In this document: piece after piece, positions 36,846 through 45,556 of the stretch
Position numbering within the stretch: the first letter of the stretch is position 1
Layout: every line of letters begins with the position of its first letter
Assembly: GCA_038257155.1 (NCBI GenBank)
Contig: JBBSJP010000019.1
Location: forward strand, 1 to 64,000
Length of the DNA stretch: 64,000 bases
From: JANJTY01 sp038257155
GTDB lineage: Bacteria; Pseudomonadota; Gammaproteobacteria; Xanthomonadales; Xanthomonadaceae
Direction of reading: 5' to 3'
Translations under genes and position numbers: made by a program
Notes under the pieces: generated by a model
What the model was told of the DNA's origin: nothing
What the model saw: the letters and a program-made list of their open reading frames with translations, nothing else
The model's database searches: none

Positions 36846-38195
36846 TCAGTTCTCTGCTGTATTGCCCAACACGCCGATGCTGGCGATCGTCATGCCGTCG
36901 GCATGAACAATGTGCAGATCGATGTCGAAGCGATCACAGAGCCGTCGCACGATCGCCAGGCCGAGCCCGTAACCGGCGCTGCCCTCGCGCTTGTGGAAGG
37001 CGATGAAGTCCTCGCCACCCAGCGGCAGGGTGGCGCTGTTGCTGATGCACAGGCGAGCCTCCCGCACGGCAATGCAAACCTGTCGCCGCCTGGCATCCGC
37101 AGCGGTTTCGGCATGCGCCAGCGCATTGCCGATCAGGTTGGACAACAGCATGTGCAGCACCGGCTCATTCAGTGCGACACGCGTGTACGCCGCCACTTCG
37201 ACCCGCACCTGCAGACGCGGATCCTCATGCAGGCTGGTCTGTTCCAGGATCACCCGCTCCAGAACCGGCAGCAGGGCCACCGAATCCTTTGTGGCGGGCG
37301 TCTGGACCTCGCGCGCCAGGCTGAGCAGGGTGAGCACGATCTGCTCAAGCTGTGCGGCCGATTGACGCACCGAATCGAGCTGTGTGCGCAGCGCCGGATC
37401 GAGACGATGATCGGCGGAAACCTGCTCGCATAGACTGCGGATCACGCTGAGCGGCGTGCGCAGTTCATGCCCGACATCACGGGTGAACTCCTGCTCACGC
37501 TGGATGAAGGCGCGCACGCGCTGCACGAGATCGTCCAGTCCGCGTGCCAGCAGGTCGATTTCGTCGCGCGGTGGGCCCGTCAGCGAGTGTTTCCAGAGCT
37601 GCTGCGGCAGCTGGTCCGGCTGCAGGCCGGACACGGCGTCGGCCAGGCGCGACAGCGGGCGCGTGGTGCGGCGCGCAATCCACCAGCCGATGAGCAAGGC
37701 TGTGGCCAGCGCCGCGGCCGCCGACCAGGCCAGGATCGCGATCACATCGTTGCGCATCTTGCGGAAGACCAGTCGACTGCCGACTTCGGCCACCAGCCAG
37801 GCAGTTTCGTCGTCAAACGGCATCGCCATGAGGTGGTAATGCCTGCCCTGCGTTCCGGCGAACTCCCGCCGGTGAGGCTCCTGCAAGTAGGCAGCGCGCA
37901 AGTCTTCCGGGAACTGCTCGACATGCATCAGCAATCGAGTGCCTGGATCCTGGGGCTTTGGCCAGCTGCCAGTCGAGCGAAAGCCGCTGCGTTGGTGCTC
38001 GGCCTCGGCCAGCAGTCCTTCCTCCAGATACTGATCTTCCACGGTGTAGGCAAACACCAGGGCATAGAGCGTGAACAGGGTCATCAGACACAGCGCGAAC
38101 AGCGCGAAAGCCAGCATGAGCCGACGTTGCAGGCTGCGTGCCGGGTTGTTCCTGAAGCGCGGCCCGGATCTCGGCATGCGGACGCTGTCAGGCAT
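36846..38195 (-). CDS. Sensor histidine kinase (QseC/PmrB-like)
   Basis: A 449-residue inner-membrane kinase from ATG 38195. Membrane helices at about 26-50 and 151-173 bracket a periplasmic sensor of about 100 residues; a HAMP linker follows. HisKA carries H243 in GHELRTPLSVI, and the ATPase domain shows the N-box NLIGNALAHA and a G-box EGSAGYGLGLAIVRRL. The start overlaps the stop of the response-regulator gene by 8 bp, so the two are coupled. The periplasmic domain has no family I recognise, so the stimulus is unknown. Confidence 0.94.
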   Translation of the reverse strand: MPDSVRMPRSGPRFRNNPARSLQRRLMLAFALFALCLMTLFTLYALVFAYTVEDQYLEEGLLAEAEHQRSGFRSTGSWPKPQDPGTRLLMHVEQFPEDLRAAYLQEPHRREFAGTQGRHYHLMAMPFDDETAWLVAEVGSRLVFRKMRNDVIAILAWSAAAALATALLIGWWIARRTTRPLSRLADAVSGLQPDQLPQQLWKHSLTGPPRDEIDLLARGLDDLVQRVRAFIQREQEFTRDVGHELRTPLSVIRSLCEQVSADHRLDPALRTQLDSVRQSAAQLEQIVLTLLSLAREVQTPATKDSVALLPVLERVILEQTSLHEDPRLQVRVEVAAYTRVALNEPVLHMLLSNLIGNALAHAETAADARRRQVCIAVREARLCISNSATLPLGGEDFIAFHKREGSAGYGLGLAIVRRLCDRFDIDLHIVHADGMTIASIGVLGNTAEN

Positions 38196-38877
38196 TGCCG
38201 TCGAGCCTGAAGCCAACGCCGTGCAGGGTGATCAGCATGGGGCGCTCGAAAGGCTTGTCCAGTGCCTGGCGCAACAGATACAGGTGCGTACGCAGTGGAT
38301 CGGATGGCGGCATGTCGTCTGGCCACAGCTCACGCAGCAACTCGCTGCGGGTCAGTGCGCGCGGCCAGGCTTCTGCCAGCGTCAGCAAGATGCGGTAAGG
38401 CATGCCCTGCAGTGACAGCGGTTGTTCGTGGCGAAAGGCTTCACCGCTGCGACGATCGATGCGCAGTGAGCCGATACGCAGCTGGTGGGTGGTGCCGATG
38501 CGATGCCGCTGTGATAGCGCCAGGCAGCGCGCCAGCAGCTCGTCGCTGGCAAAGGGTTTCACCAGATAATCGTCGGCGCCAGCGGCAAAGCCGAGCAACT
38601 TGTCGTCGAGGGTGTCGCGTGCGGTCAGCATCAGGATCGGGATGTGCCGATCGGCCTCGCTGCGCAAGCGCCGGCAGACTTTCAGACCGTCGAGGCCCGG
38701 CAGCCCGATGTCCAGCACCAGCACGTCGGGCGGGTCCTGCAGTGCCAGTTGCACGCCGCTGACGCCGTCGGCGGCAAAGTCTGCGGTATGGCCCTGCGCT
38801 TCGAACAGGCTGGCCAGCGCGCGTCGCAGCGGCAGGTGGTCTTCGATCACCAGGATGCGAAGTGGGACGGTGGTCAT
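38188..38877 (-). CDS. OmpR-family response regulator
   Basis: A 229-residue regulator from ATG 38877 (MTTVPLRILVIEDH). Receiver domain 1-120 has the acidic pair (IEDH), phosphoacceptor D56 in VLVLDIGLPG, Thr in LTARD and Lys in DDYLVKPF. The C-terminal winged helix (about 130-225) ends with the typical LITLHGVGFRLDG hairpin. It is first in the operon with the kinase. Longer upstream in-frame starts lack a ribosome binding site and homology. A 20-bp box resembling an OmpR-family site lies 64-83 bp upstream, consistent with autoregulation. Confidence 0.95.
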   Translation of the reverse strand: MTTVPLRILVIEDHLPLRRALASLFEAQGHTADFAADGVSGVQLALQDPPDVLVLDIGLPGLDGLKVCRRLRSEADRHIPILMLTARDTLDDKLLGFAAGADDYLVKPFASDELLARCLALSQRHRIGTTHQLRIGSLRIDRRSGEAFRHEQPLSLQGMPYRILLTLAEAWPRALTRSELLRELWPDDMPPSDPLRTHLYLLRQALDKPFERPMLITLHGVGFRLDGNA

Positions 38878-38940
38878 GGGGGCGATTGTGTTCCGTGCTG
38901 GGGCGCAGGCGCGAGTGCCCAGCGCATCCTGCGCGGGAGA

Positions 38941-38960
38941 TGTGAAACAGGGCTCAAATG
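38941..38960 (-). promoter_or_regulatory. Candidate response-regulator box upstream of the two-component operon
   Basis: TGTGAAAC-N4-CTCAAATG on the plus strand, matching 36766-36785 at all 16 non-spacer positions; TTTGAG-N5-TTTCAC on the minus strand. It lies in the divergent region between the response regulator and the DJ-1-like gene. Confidence 0.5.
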
Positions 38961-38978
38961 GCAGTCGCTTTGCGCGTC

Positions 38979-39007
38979 GCGTTTCACTTCGGTGCGTTTC
39001 ACTTCGG
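38979..39007 (+). repeat. Two tandem 14-15 bp repeats containing GTTTCAC
   Basis: GCGTTTCACTTCGG occurs at 38979-38992 and again at 38994-39007, a 15-bp period. Each copy contains the GTTTCAC half-site of the box at 38941-38960 in the opposite orientation. It lies 65-93 bp upstream of the DJ-1-like gene and may be an operator for it. Confidence 0.6.
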
Positions 39008-39071
39008 CTTGATCTGCGTCGGGCAGGCTGCAACGAATCGCCGCGCGGATGCGGCAGTGCCGGAGCATGCA

Positions 39072-40130
39072 ATGCAGAAGTCGAAAGTACGGAAATGGAT
39101 CATGCGTGCGTTGTTGAGCCTGGGTGCGGCGCTGGCCTTGCTGGCTGCCTTGGCGGGCGGCTTCTGGTATGACCTTGATCTGGATGGCGAGCCGACACCC
39201 AATCTGCAGGCCGGGCCAGCCGATCTCGGTTTCGTCAGCGCAACGGTGCCACAGCGCGGACGCATTCTGGCGGTGGTCACCAGCACGGCCAGCCTGCACA
39301 ACGGTCGCCGCAGCGGCTTCGAGCTGACCGAGCTGGCGCGCGCCTGGTGGGTGTTCCGCCACAACGGCTATGCCGTGGATATCGCCAGCCCGCTGGGCGG
39401 TCCGCCGCCGATGATGCGTGACGACGATCTGATCGAGGCCGATTACGCCTTTCTCAACGACGCCGACGCGCAGGCCAGCCTGCAGGCCAGCCTGCGTCTG
39501 TCGAAAGTGGATCCGGCACGCTACGACGCGGTTTATTTTGTTGGTGGCAAGGGCACGATGCTGGACTTCCCCGGCAACCCGGATATCGCCCGCATCGTGC
39601 GCGATATCGCGCCGCGCGGCGTGATTGGTGCGGTCTGTCACGGCCCTGCCGCCCTGCTCGGTATCGAACTTGAGAATGGGCAGACCCTGCTTCAAGGACG
39701 CCAGGTGAATGGCTTCAGCAATGCCGAGGAGCTGTTCCTTGCCGAGGACGCGGTAGCGCGCCTTGGCTTCCTGCTGGAGGACGCACTGCGTGCCGAAGCC
39801 GGCACCTATGTCGAAGGGCCGATGTATCTGGCGCACAGCGTGGTTGATGCGCGCCTGATCACCGGGCAGAACCCGTGGTCGACCTGGGCGGTGGCCGAGT
39901 CGATGATCCGGGCACTGGGCCACGAGCCGCTGGCGCGAGTGCCAACGGCAGAAGAGAACAGTGTTGCCCTGCTGCAGCTGATGCATCGCGACGGCATCGA
40001 GGCGGCACTGCGGGCCAAGCGCGAGGGACCGCGCAGCGACAAACACCTGTTGCTGCTGCATGCGCTGATTGCGGCGATGCAGTGGCAGCTCGGAGATGCC
40101 TATGCGCTGCAGCGCCTGGCGCGCGCTTGA
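39072..40130 (+). CDS. DJ-1/PfpI family protein with N-terminal membrane anchor
   Basis: A 352-residue protein from ATG 39072 (GGAG 6 nt upstream). A membrane helix or signal anchor at about 10-32 precedes a DJ-1/PfpI domain with VYFVGGKGTMLDF and the nucleophile elbow GAVCHGPAALL (C189 next to H190). A C-terminal region of about 90 residues contains a helical repeat-like part (HLLLLHALIAAMQWQLGDAYALQRL). Cytosolic relatives are chaperones, glyoxalases or amidotransferase-like; an anchored form may act in the periplasm. It is divergent from the two-component operon. Confidence 0.88.
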   Translation: MQKSKVRKWIMRALLSLGAALALLAALAGGFWYDLDLDGEPTPNLQAGPADLGFVSATVPQRGRILAVVTSTASLHNGRRSGFELTELARAWWVFRHNGYAVDIASPLGGPPPMMRDDDLIEADYAFLNDADAQASLQASLRLSKVDPARYDAVYFVGGKGTMLDFPGNPDIARIVRDIAPRGVIGAVCHGPAALLGIELENGQTLLQGRQVNGFSNAEELFLAEDAVARLGFLLEDALRAEAGTYVEGPMYLAHSVVDARLITGQNPWSTWAVAESMIRALGHEPLARVPTAEENSVALLQLMHRDGIEAALRAKREGPRSDKHLLLLHALIAAMQWQLGDAYALQRLARA

Positions 40131-40143
40131 ATGAGGGCAGAAG

Positions 40144-41514
40144 CTACATACGGCGTACGCGGAAGCTGCGGCCCTTGATCTTGCCAGCCATCAGTCCCTT
40201 CACCGCCTTGTCGGCCTGGTTGCTGCGCACCGCGACGTAGGCACGGGTCGGAAAGATATCGATCTTGCCGATCGCGTCGGCAGTGAGGCCAGCCGCACCG
40301 GTGAGTGCACCAAGGATGTCGCCGGGGCGCAGCTTGTCGCTGCGTCCGGCGTCGATACGCAGGGTGCTCATGGCGGCGCGCGGCACGTCGCGCGGCGTGC
40401 TGCTGATTGCCTCGGCGCGGCCCCAGCGCAGGCGCATCCCGGCGTCCTGCATGGCCAGCGCGCGCGGCATCTCGCGCGGCGTGACCAGGTTCAGCACCAG
40501 GCCGCCGAGACCGGCGCGCGCGGTGCGGCCGATGCGGTGCACATACACATCCGGGTCGGTCGGCAATTCGTAGTTCACCACGCAGGCCAGCTGCTTCACG
40601 TCGAGGCCGCGCGCGGCCACGTCGCTGGCCACCAGGATGGCGAGGCTGCGGTTGGCGAACTGCACCAGCACTTCGTCGCGGTCGCGCTGCTCGAGATCGC
40701 CATGCAGCGCGGCCGCTGAGAAACCCAGACCAGTGAGGGTGCCGACCACTTCGTCGACATCGCGCTTGGTGTTGCAGAACACTACGGCGGATTCGGGCCG
40801 GTGCTGCAGCAGCAGGAAGGCCAGCACGGCGGTTTTGCTGGCGTGCTCGGATTCGAAGAACCACTCTTCGGCCGAGGCCTGGTCGACGGCACTTTCGACG
40901 GCCACTTCGAGCGGCTCGCGCAGCGCGCTGCGCCCGATCGCGCGGATCGCTTCGGGCCAGGTTGCGGAGAACAGCAGACTCTGGCGTTGCTTGGGCAGGC
41001 GCGCCACGATTTCGCGGATGGCTTCCTCGAAACCCATGTCGAGCATGCGGTCGGCCTCGTCCAGCACCAGGGCGGTCAGGCCAGATACGTCGAGCGCGCC
41101 CTTGCGCAGCATCTCCTGCACCCGTCCGGGCGTGCCCACCACGATGTGCGGGGCGTGCTCGAGCGAGGCCAGCTGCGGCCCCAACGGAATGCCGCCAGTG
41201 AGCAGGGTGAGCTTGACGTTGGGAATGCCGATCGCGAGGCGGCGGATCTCCTTGGCCACCTGGTCGGCCAGTTCGCGTGTCGGACACAGCACCAGGGACT
41301 GGGTGCGGATCTGCGAAGCATCGAGGCGCTGCAGCAGGCCCAGGCCGAAAGCGGCGGTCTTGCCGCTGCCGGTCGGTGCCTGTGCCAGCACGTCGCGGCC
41401 TTCCAGGATGGCGGGCAGGGCGCCCGCCTGGATCGGGGTGGGAATGGTGTAGCCGGCGGCGTCGATGGATTGACGCAGGGCGGGGATGAGGTCGAGCTCG
41501 GCAAAGGAATTCAT
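40144..41514 (-). CDS. dbpA: ATP-dependent RNA helicase DbpA
   Basis: A 456-residue DEAD-box helicase of ribosome assembly. Q motif GYTIPTPIQ, Walker A APTGSGKT, PTRELADQV, TPGRVQE, DEAD in VLDEADRML, SAT in LLFSATWP, then ARGLD and HRIGRTAR in the second RecA lobe. The last about 75 residues are the DbpA RNA-binding domain (KLRPGDILGALTGAAGL... and GRSFRVRRM) that recognises 23S rRNA hairpin 92. Length fits the E. coli protein. It lies 13 bp from the convergent DJ-1-like gene. Confidence 0.95.
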   Translation of the reverse strand: MNSFAELDLIPALRQSIDAAGYTIPTPIQAGALPAILEGRDVLAQAPTGSGKTAAFGLGLLQRLDASQIRTQSLVLCPTRELADQVAKEIRRLAIGIPNVKLTLLTGGIPLGPQLASLEHAPHIVVGTPGRVQEMLRKGALDVSGLTALVLDEADRMLDMGFEEAIREIVARLPKQRQSLLFSATWPEAIRAIGRSALREPLEVAVESAVDQASAEEWFFESEHASKTAVLAFLLLQHRPESAVVFCNTKRDVDEVVGTLTGLGFSAAALHGDLEQRDRDEVLVQFANRSLAILVASDVAARGLDVKQLACVVNYELPTDPDVYVHRIGRTARAGLGGLVLNLVTPREMPRALAMQDAGMRLRWGRAEAISSTPRDVPRAAMSTLRIDAGRSDKLRPGDILGALTGAAGLTADAIGKIDIFPTRAYVAVRSNQADKAVKGLMAGKIKGRSFRVRRM

Positions 41515-41580
41515 CCGCGCATCATCGCGGATTTGACCGCCCGACGCCTCCCGCCCGGCGCGTCGAAGGCAGAGGCGGCC

Positions 41581-42405
41581 TCAGGCGGGGCCTAGCGCCT
41601 CACGCATCAGAAGCTCGAGCTGCTCGGGTGCGCGCCAATGAAAGCCCGCCACGAAGCGGCCCAGCGTCCAGGGTGACTCGCCCCGGCAGATCGGTTTGGC
41701 TTCCGCGGTGAACGCGGCGCGCAGACGGTGCTCGCTGGTGCAACGCGGCAGGTAGTCCTGGCTAAGGAAGTCGTTGTATTCGCCGTACGGGTAGGCGAAC
41801 AGGCTGCGGCGCGGACCTTGCGGACAGTGCACGTCGAGCCAATCGGACGCCGCGCGGATCTCGGCGTCTGCTTCGGCCCAGGTTTCGATATTGCGGAAGG
41901 TGCCGCGTGCGTTGTCGCGCTGCGCGGTCTGCGCCACGGCATCGTGGTTGTGGTCCCAACTGTGGTTCTCGATCGCCATGCAATGGCTGGCAGCAGCTTC
42001 CGGCCACCAGTCGTCACGCATCCAGTCGCGCCCCTGCAGGCAAGTCCGGTCAAGCTGGATGCGGGCTTCGGGCGAAGCGATGGCGAAGCAGGTCAGGTGC
42101 ACCTGTTGTCCCGTATTGCGTGCATGCTCCTGCAGCACGCCGCGAAAGCCACGCTGCACGCCAAGTCCGGCATAGTCAAGATCGTGCCAATCGAACACCG
42201 GCGCGTCGTCCGAGGTCAGCACGACTGCCCGGTCCGGACCGGGCGCGTCATCGCGCAGCATGGCGACCGCGTGGTGGGCGCTGATCACGGGCAGGGCCAG
42301 GCGATGGATCAGCTGCAAATCCTCGGCCAGTGCTACGTGATCGTTATCGGCATAGGCATTCGAGGCCATGTTGTTGGCATGGTAAGTGAGTACCGCGACG
42401 CGCAT
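41581..42405 (-). CDS. Polysaccharide deacetylase family protein
   Basis: A 274-residue protein with a NodB-like (CE4) pattern: YHANNM at the start, VLTSDDAP in place of the usual TFDDG, HSWDHNH (metal His pair) and FAYPYGEYND (the RxPYG-like motif). The first Asp motif is changed to SDDA, which may still hold the Asp pair. No signal peptide is seen, so it is probably cytosolic or membrane-associated. Its ATG overlaps the stop of the acyltransferase gene upstream. The substrate is unknown. Confidence 0.8.
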   Translation of the reverse strand: MRVAVLTYHANNMASNAYADNDHVALAEDLQLIHRLALPVISAHHAVAMLRDDAPGPDRAVVLTSDDAPVFDWHDLDYAGLGVQRGFRGVLQEHARNTGQQVHLTCFAIASPEARIQLDRTCLQGRDWMRDDWWPEAAASHCMAIENHSWDHNHDAVAQTAQRDNARGTFRNIETWAEADAEIRAASDWLDVHCPQGPRRSLFAYPYGEYNDFLSQDYLPRCTSEHRLRAAFTAEAKPICRGESPWTLGRFVAGFHWRAPEQLELLMREALGPA

Positions 42406-43007
42406 CAGACGGTACCTCGCCGCTTGCCTTGCCAGGGGCGATACCAGGCGCGGATGCGCGCCATGTCGGATTCCAGATCGTCACACATCTCGAACACCGG
42501 TCCTATGCCGATCACTCGCTCGGGATAATGGAAGTACATGCACAGCACCGGCACGTCAGCCGCGCGCGCAATACGCCAGAAGCCGCTTTTCCACTGTGTC
42601 ACATGGCGTCGTGTGCCTTCAGGCGCCAGCACCAGCCAGCCGTGATCGCCCTGGTGGATTCGGATGGTGGCCTGTTCAACCACGCCGCGCGCATTGCGCC
42701 GGTCGACCGGAAATCCACCGAGGAAGCGCAGCAGGGGTCCCAGCACCCAGCCGCTCGGCCCGCGAAACAGTTCGGCCTTGCCCATGAACATCACGTCGAC
42801 ACCCATCGCGAGCTTGGCAGCCAGCCCCCAGATACCGTCCCAGGCGGAAGAATGTGGCGCCACCAGGATGACCAAGCGGGGCAGGTCGGGAAAGTCGCCG
42901 ACAATGTTCCAGCCGCCCAGGCGAAGCACGAAGCGGCCAAAGCGCTGCAGCAAGCCGGGTGGCTTCTTGGGAGCCTGCGCTGGCAGGACCGGAACCCGAG
43001 GATTCAT
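42405..43007 (-). CDS. PlsC-type 1-acyl-glycerol-3-phosphate acyltransferase family protein
   Basis: A 200-residue protein of the lysophospholipid acyltransferase family. The catalytic HxxxxD motif is APHSSAWDG, and FRGPSGWVLGPLLRFLGGFPVDR holds the second, substrate-binding block. EGTRRHVTQWKSGFW is the third. It is shorter than PlsC (about 240) and resembles the acyltransferases that sit with small envelope-modifying clusters. It is coupled by an ATGA overlap to the deacetylase, hinting that both modify the same lipid or glycan. Confidence 0.85.
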   Translation of the reverse strand: MNPRVPVLPAQAPKKPPGLLQRFGRFVLRLGGWNIVGDFPDLPRLVILVAPHSSAWDGIWGLAAKLAMGVDVMFMGKAELFRGPSGWVLGPLLRFLGGFPVDRRNARGVVEQATIRIHQGDHGWLVLAPEGTRRHVTQWKSGFWRIARAADVPVLCMYFHYPERVIGIGPVFEMCDDLESDMARIRAWYRPWQGKRRGTV

Positions 43008-43018
43008 CGGTGATTGCT

Positions 43019-43444
43019 TCAGTCCCGATCCCAGGCGCGCGAATCGCGCGCGCGTTTGACCTGGGCGCGATCCCGCTTGCTGGTCAGGCGGCGAACCTTG
43101 GAGGCCTTGGTCGGCTGGGTGGGGACGCGCGGCTTGGGCGGCGCCAACACCGTCTTGATCGCCGCTATCAGGCGTTCGCGGGCATCCTGCCGGTTGCGGT
43201 CCTGGGTTCGATAGCGCTGCGCCTGCAGGATGAACACGCCATCCTCGGTCAGGCGCCGGTCGCGCTTGGCAAGCAGGCGCTCGCGCAGCGCTTCCGGCAG
43301 CGCCTTCGAATTGCGCACGTCAAAGCGCAGCTCCACCGCCGTGGAAAGCTTGTTGACGTTCTGCCCGCCCGGGCCGGAGGAGCGCACGAAACGCTCTTCC
43401 AGCTCGGATTCGGGTATAGCGATGGAGGTGTTGATTCGCAGCAC
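43019..43444 (-). CDS. arfB: Alternative ribosome-rescue factor ArfB (peptidyl-tRNA hydrolase)
   Basis: A 141-residue protein from GTG 43444 (MLRINTSIAIPESELEE). It has the GGQ motif of class I release factors in RSSGPGGQNVNKLST, which hydrolyses peptidyl-tRNA on stalled ribosomes, and a basic C-terminal tail (KASKVRRLTSKRDRAQVKRAR) that enters the empty mRNA channel. Length and motif placement match ArfB/YaeJ. The open frame extends upstream to 43537 inside the end of the transporter gene, but those residues lack homology. Confidence 0.93.
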   Translation of the reverse strand: MLRINTSIAIPESELEERFVRSSGPGGQNVNKLSTAVELRFDVRNSKALPEALRERLLAKRDRRLTEDGVFILQAQRYRTQDRNRQDARERLIAAIKTVLAPPKPRVPTQPTKASKVRRLTSKRDRAQVKRARDSRAWDRD

Positions 43445-43511
43445 GCGGGTCAGGCAACCGGAACGGAACTGCGATTGTAGCGATGCACCCGCACGCCCTG
43501 TGAAAAATCCG

Positions 43512-45395
43512 TCAGGCCATGCCGCCGCGCAGGCCACGCACTACGCTCTCCAGATAGGCGGCGCTGGCCTGCTCCGCCCTTACCAACTCGCCGGCCACCA
43601 GTTCGATGTGGGCGCGGAAACGACGCGGCAGGCGTGCGCGGCGCAGCTGCGAGTCGCGCCGGCTCCACATGCTGGCCCACATGCCGCGCAAGGCCAGCGG
43701 CAGGACGGGCACCGGCTGTTTTTCCAGGATGCGCTCGATACCGGCGCGGAATGGGGCGATCTCGCCGTCCTGCGTCAGCGCGCCTTCCGGGAAGATGCCG
43801 ATCACCTCACCAGCGGCCAGGGCCGCGTCGATCTCGTCAAACGCGCGCTGCATCATCGCCGGATCTTCCTTGGCGGGCGCGATGGGAATGCAGCGCGCGG
43901 TGCGAAACAGCCAGCTGAGCACCGGAATCTTGAAGATCTTGTGGTACATCACGAAGCGCACCGGGCGCTTGATGCTGCCCATCAGGACCAGGGCATCGGT
44001 GAACGAGACGTGGTTGCAGACCACCACGGCCGGGCCCTCGTCGGGCAACTTTTCCACGCCTTCGGTGCGGATGCGATACAGCGTGCTGACCATCAGCCAG
44101 CTGATGAAGCGCATCACGAACTCAGGCACCAACGAGAAGATGTAGACCGCCACCGCGGCATTCAGGATGGCGGTAATCAGCAGCACCTCGGGAATGTTGA
44201 AGCCGTAGTGGAACAGAACGATGGCCATCAGCGTGGCCACCACCATGAACAGGGCGTTCAAGATGTTGTTGGCGGCAATCACGCGCGACAGGTGCGAGCG
44301 CTCGGCACGGGTCTGCACCAGAGAGTAGAGCGGCACGATGTAGAAGCCGCCGAACACGCCGATCATCAGCAGGTCGACCAGCACGCGCACATTGCCCGGC
44401 GCGGCAAGGAACTCGCGCCAGCCGAGGTCTACCAGCACTGCGGCCTCCGGCCGGGCGAAAAACAGGTCGACGCCGAACAGGGTGAGGCCGATCGCGCCAA
44501 GCGGAACCAGGCCGATCTCCACCCGTCGTCCGGAGAGCTTTTCGCAAAGCAGGGAGCCCAGCCCGATGCCCAGCGAGAACACTGCCAGCACCAATGGCGC
44601 GACCTGTTCGTTGCCGCCCAGGAATTCCTTGGTGTAGTTCGGCATCTGGGCGAGAAATATCGAGCCGAAGAACCAGAACCAGCTGATGCCAAGCACCGAA
44701 TTAAGCACCGCGCGCTTGTGACCCAGGAAGCCGACGATGCGCCAGGTTTCGCTGATCACGTTCCAGTTGATCTTCAGTTCCGGCTCGGTGGCCGGCGCCT
44801 CGGGAATGTAGCGGCTGCTCCAGTAGCCCATGGTCGCGAACACCAGCACGGCGATCGATGCGTAGAACGGGCCGTCGTCGAAGCCGGCCAGCAGGCCGCC
44901 GATCAGGAAGCCGACGAGGATGGTCAGGAAGGTACCGGCCTCGACCAGGGCGTTGCCGCCGACCAGTTCTTCGGGCTTGAGGTGTTGCGGCAGGATGGCG
45001 AACTTGATCGGACCGAACAGGGCGCTTTGCGTGCCCATCAGGAACAGCACGCCGATCAGGAACGGAATCGAGTTGAGCGCGAAGCCGACCGTGGCCAGCG
45101 CCATGATCGCGATCTCCAGCAGCTTGATGCGGCGGATCGAGCGAGATTTCTCGAACTTCTCCGCCCACTGGCCGGCGGTGGCGGAGAACAGGAAGAATGG
45201 CAGGATGAACAGGCCGGCGGCGATGTTCGACCAGAGGTTTACCTCGGCACTCGACAGCCCGCCCGCCGCATAGGGGATCATCACCACCAGCGCCGCGCGA
45301 AACACATTGTCGTTGAATGCCCCCAGTCCCTGGGTCAGGAAGAAGGGCAGGAAACGACGGCTGCGAAGCAGGGAGAACTGACTGGGATGTGACAT
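43512..45395 (-). CDS. LplT-like MFS transporter fused to PlsC-type acyltransferase
   Basis: A 627-residue inner-membrane protein. The N-terminal about 410 residues are an MFS transporter resembling LplT, the lysophospholipid flippase (RFLPFFLTQGLGAFNDNVFRAALV is the typical start). The C-terminal about 190 residues are an acyltransferase with VCNHVSFTDAL (HxxxxD) and FPEGALTQDGEI. In E. coli this role is split between LplT and Aas; here no acyl-ACP synthetase domain is attached. It likely takes up lysophospholipids and reacylates them. The 3' end is 67 bp before arfB. Confidence 0.93.
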   Translation of the reverse strand: MSHPSQFSLLRSRRFLPFFLTQGLGAFNDNVFRAALVVMIPYAAGGLSSAEVNLWSNIAAGLFILPFFLFSATAGQWAEKFEKSRSIRRIKLLEIAIMALATVGFALNSIPFLIGVLFLMGTQSALFGPIKFAILPQHLKPEELVGGNALVEAGTFLTILVGFLIGGLLAGFDDGPFYASIAVLVFATMGYWSSRYIPEAPATEPELKINWNVISETWRIVGFLGHKRAVLNSVLGISWFWFFGSIFLAQMPNYTKEFLGGNEQVAPLVLAVFSLGIGLGSLLCEKLSGRRVEIGLVPLGAIGLTLFGVDLFFARPEAAVLVDLGWREFLAAPGNVRVLVDLLMIGVFGGFYIVPLYSLVQTRAERSHLSRVIAANNILNALFMVVATLMAIVLFHYGFNIPEVLLITAILNAAVAVYIFSLVPEFVMRFISWLMVSTLYRIRTEGVEKLPDEGPAVVVCNHVSFTDALVLMGSIKRPVRFVMYHKIFKIPVLSWLFRTARCIPIAPAKEDPAMMQRAFDEIDAALAAGEVIGIFPEGALTQDGEIAPFRAGIERILEKQPVPVLPLALRGMWASMWSRRDSQLRRARLPRRFRAHIELVAGELVRAEQASAAYLESVVRGLRGGMA

Positions 45396-45556
45396 GCGCC
45401 GGGCCGCAGGGAATCAGGCGCCATTGGCGCGTGGCGCGCGATTTCTGTCAAGCCTGCAGACTGTTTGGCGAAAGCCATCCCAGATCGCGCCCACACAGCA
45501 CCCTGCCGAAGCGTTCGGTACGGCCTCGGCTATCGGAAAGCAGCGCTGGAAAAAGA

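Noticed and set aside
43230..45392. A plus-strand open frame of 720 codons opposite the LplT-PlsC gene
   Set aside because: Antisense shadow with biased composition and no recognisable domain; the minus-strand gene has clear motifs.
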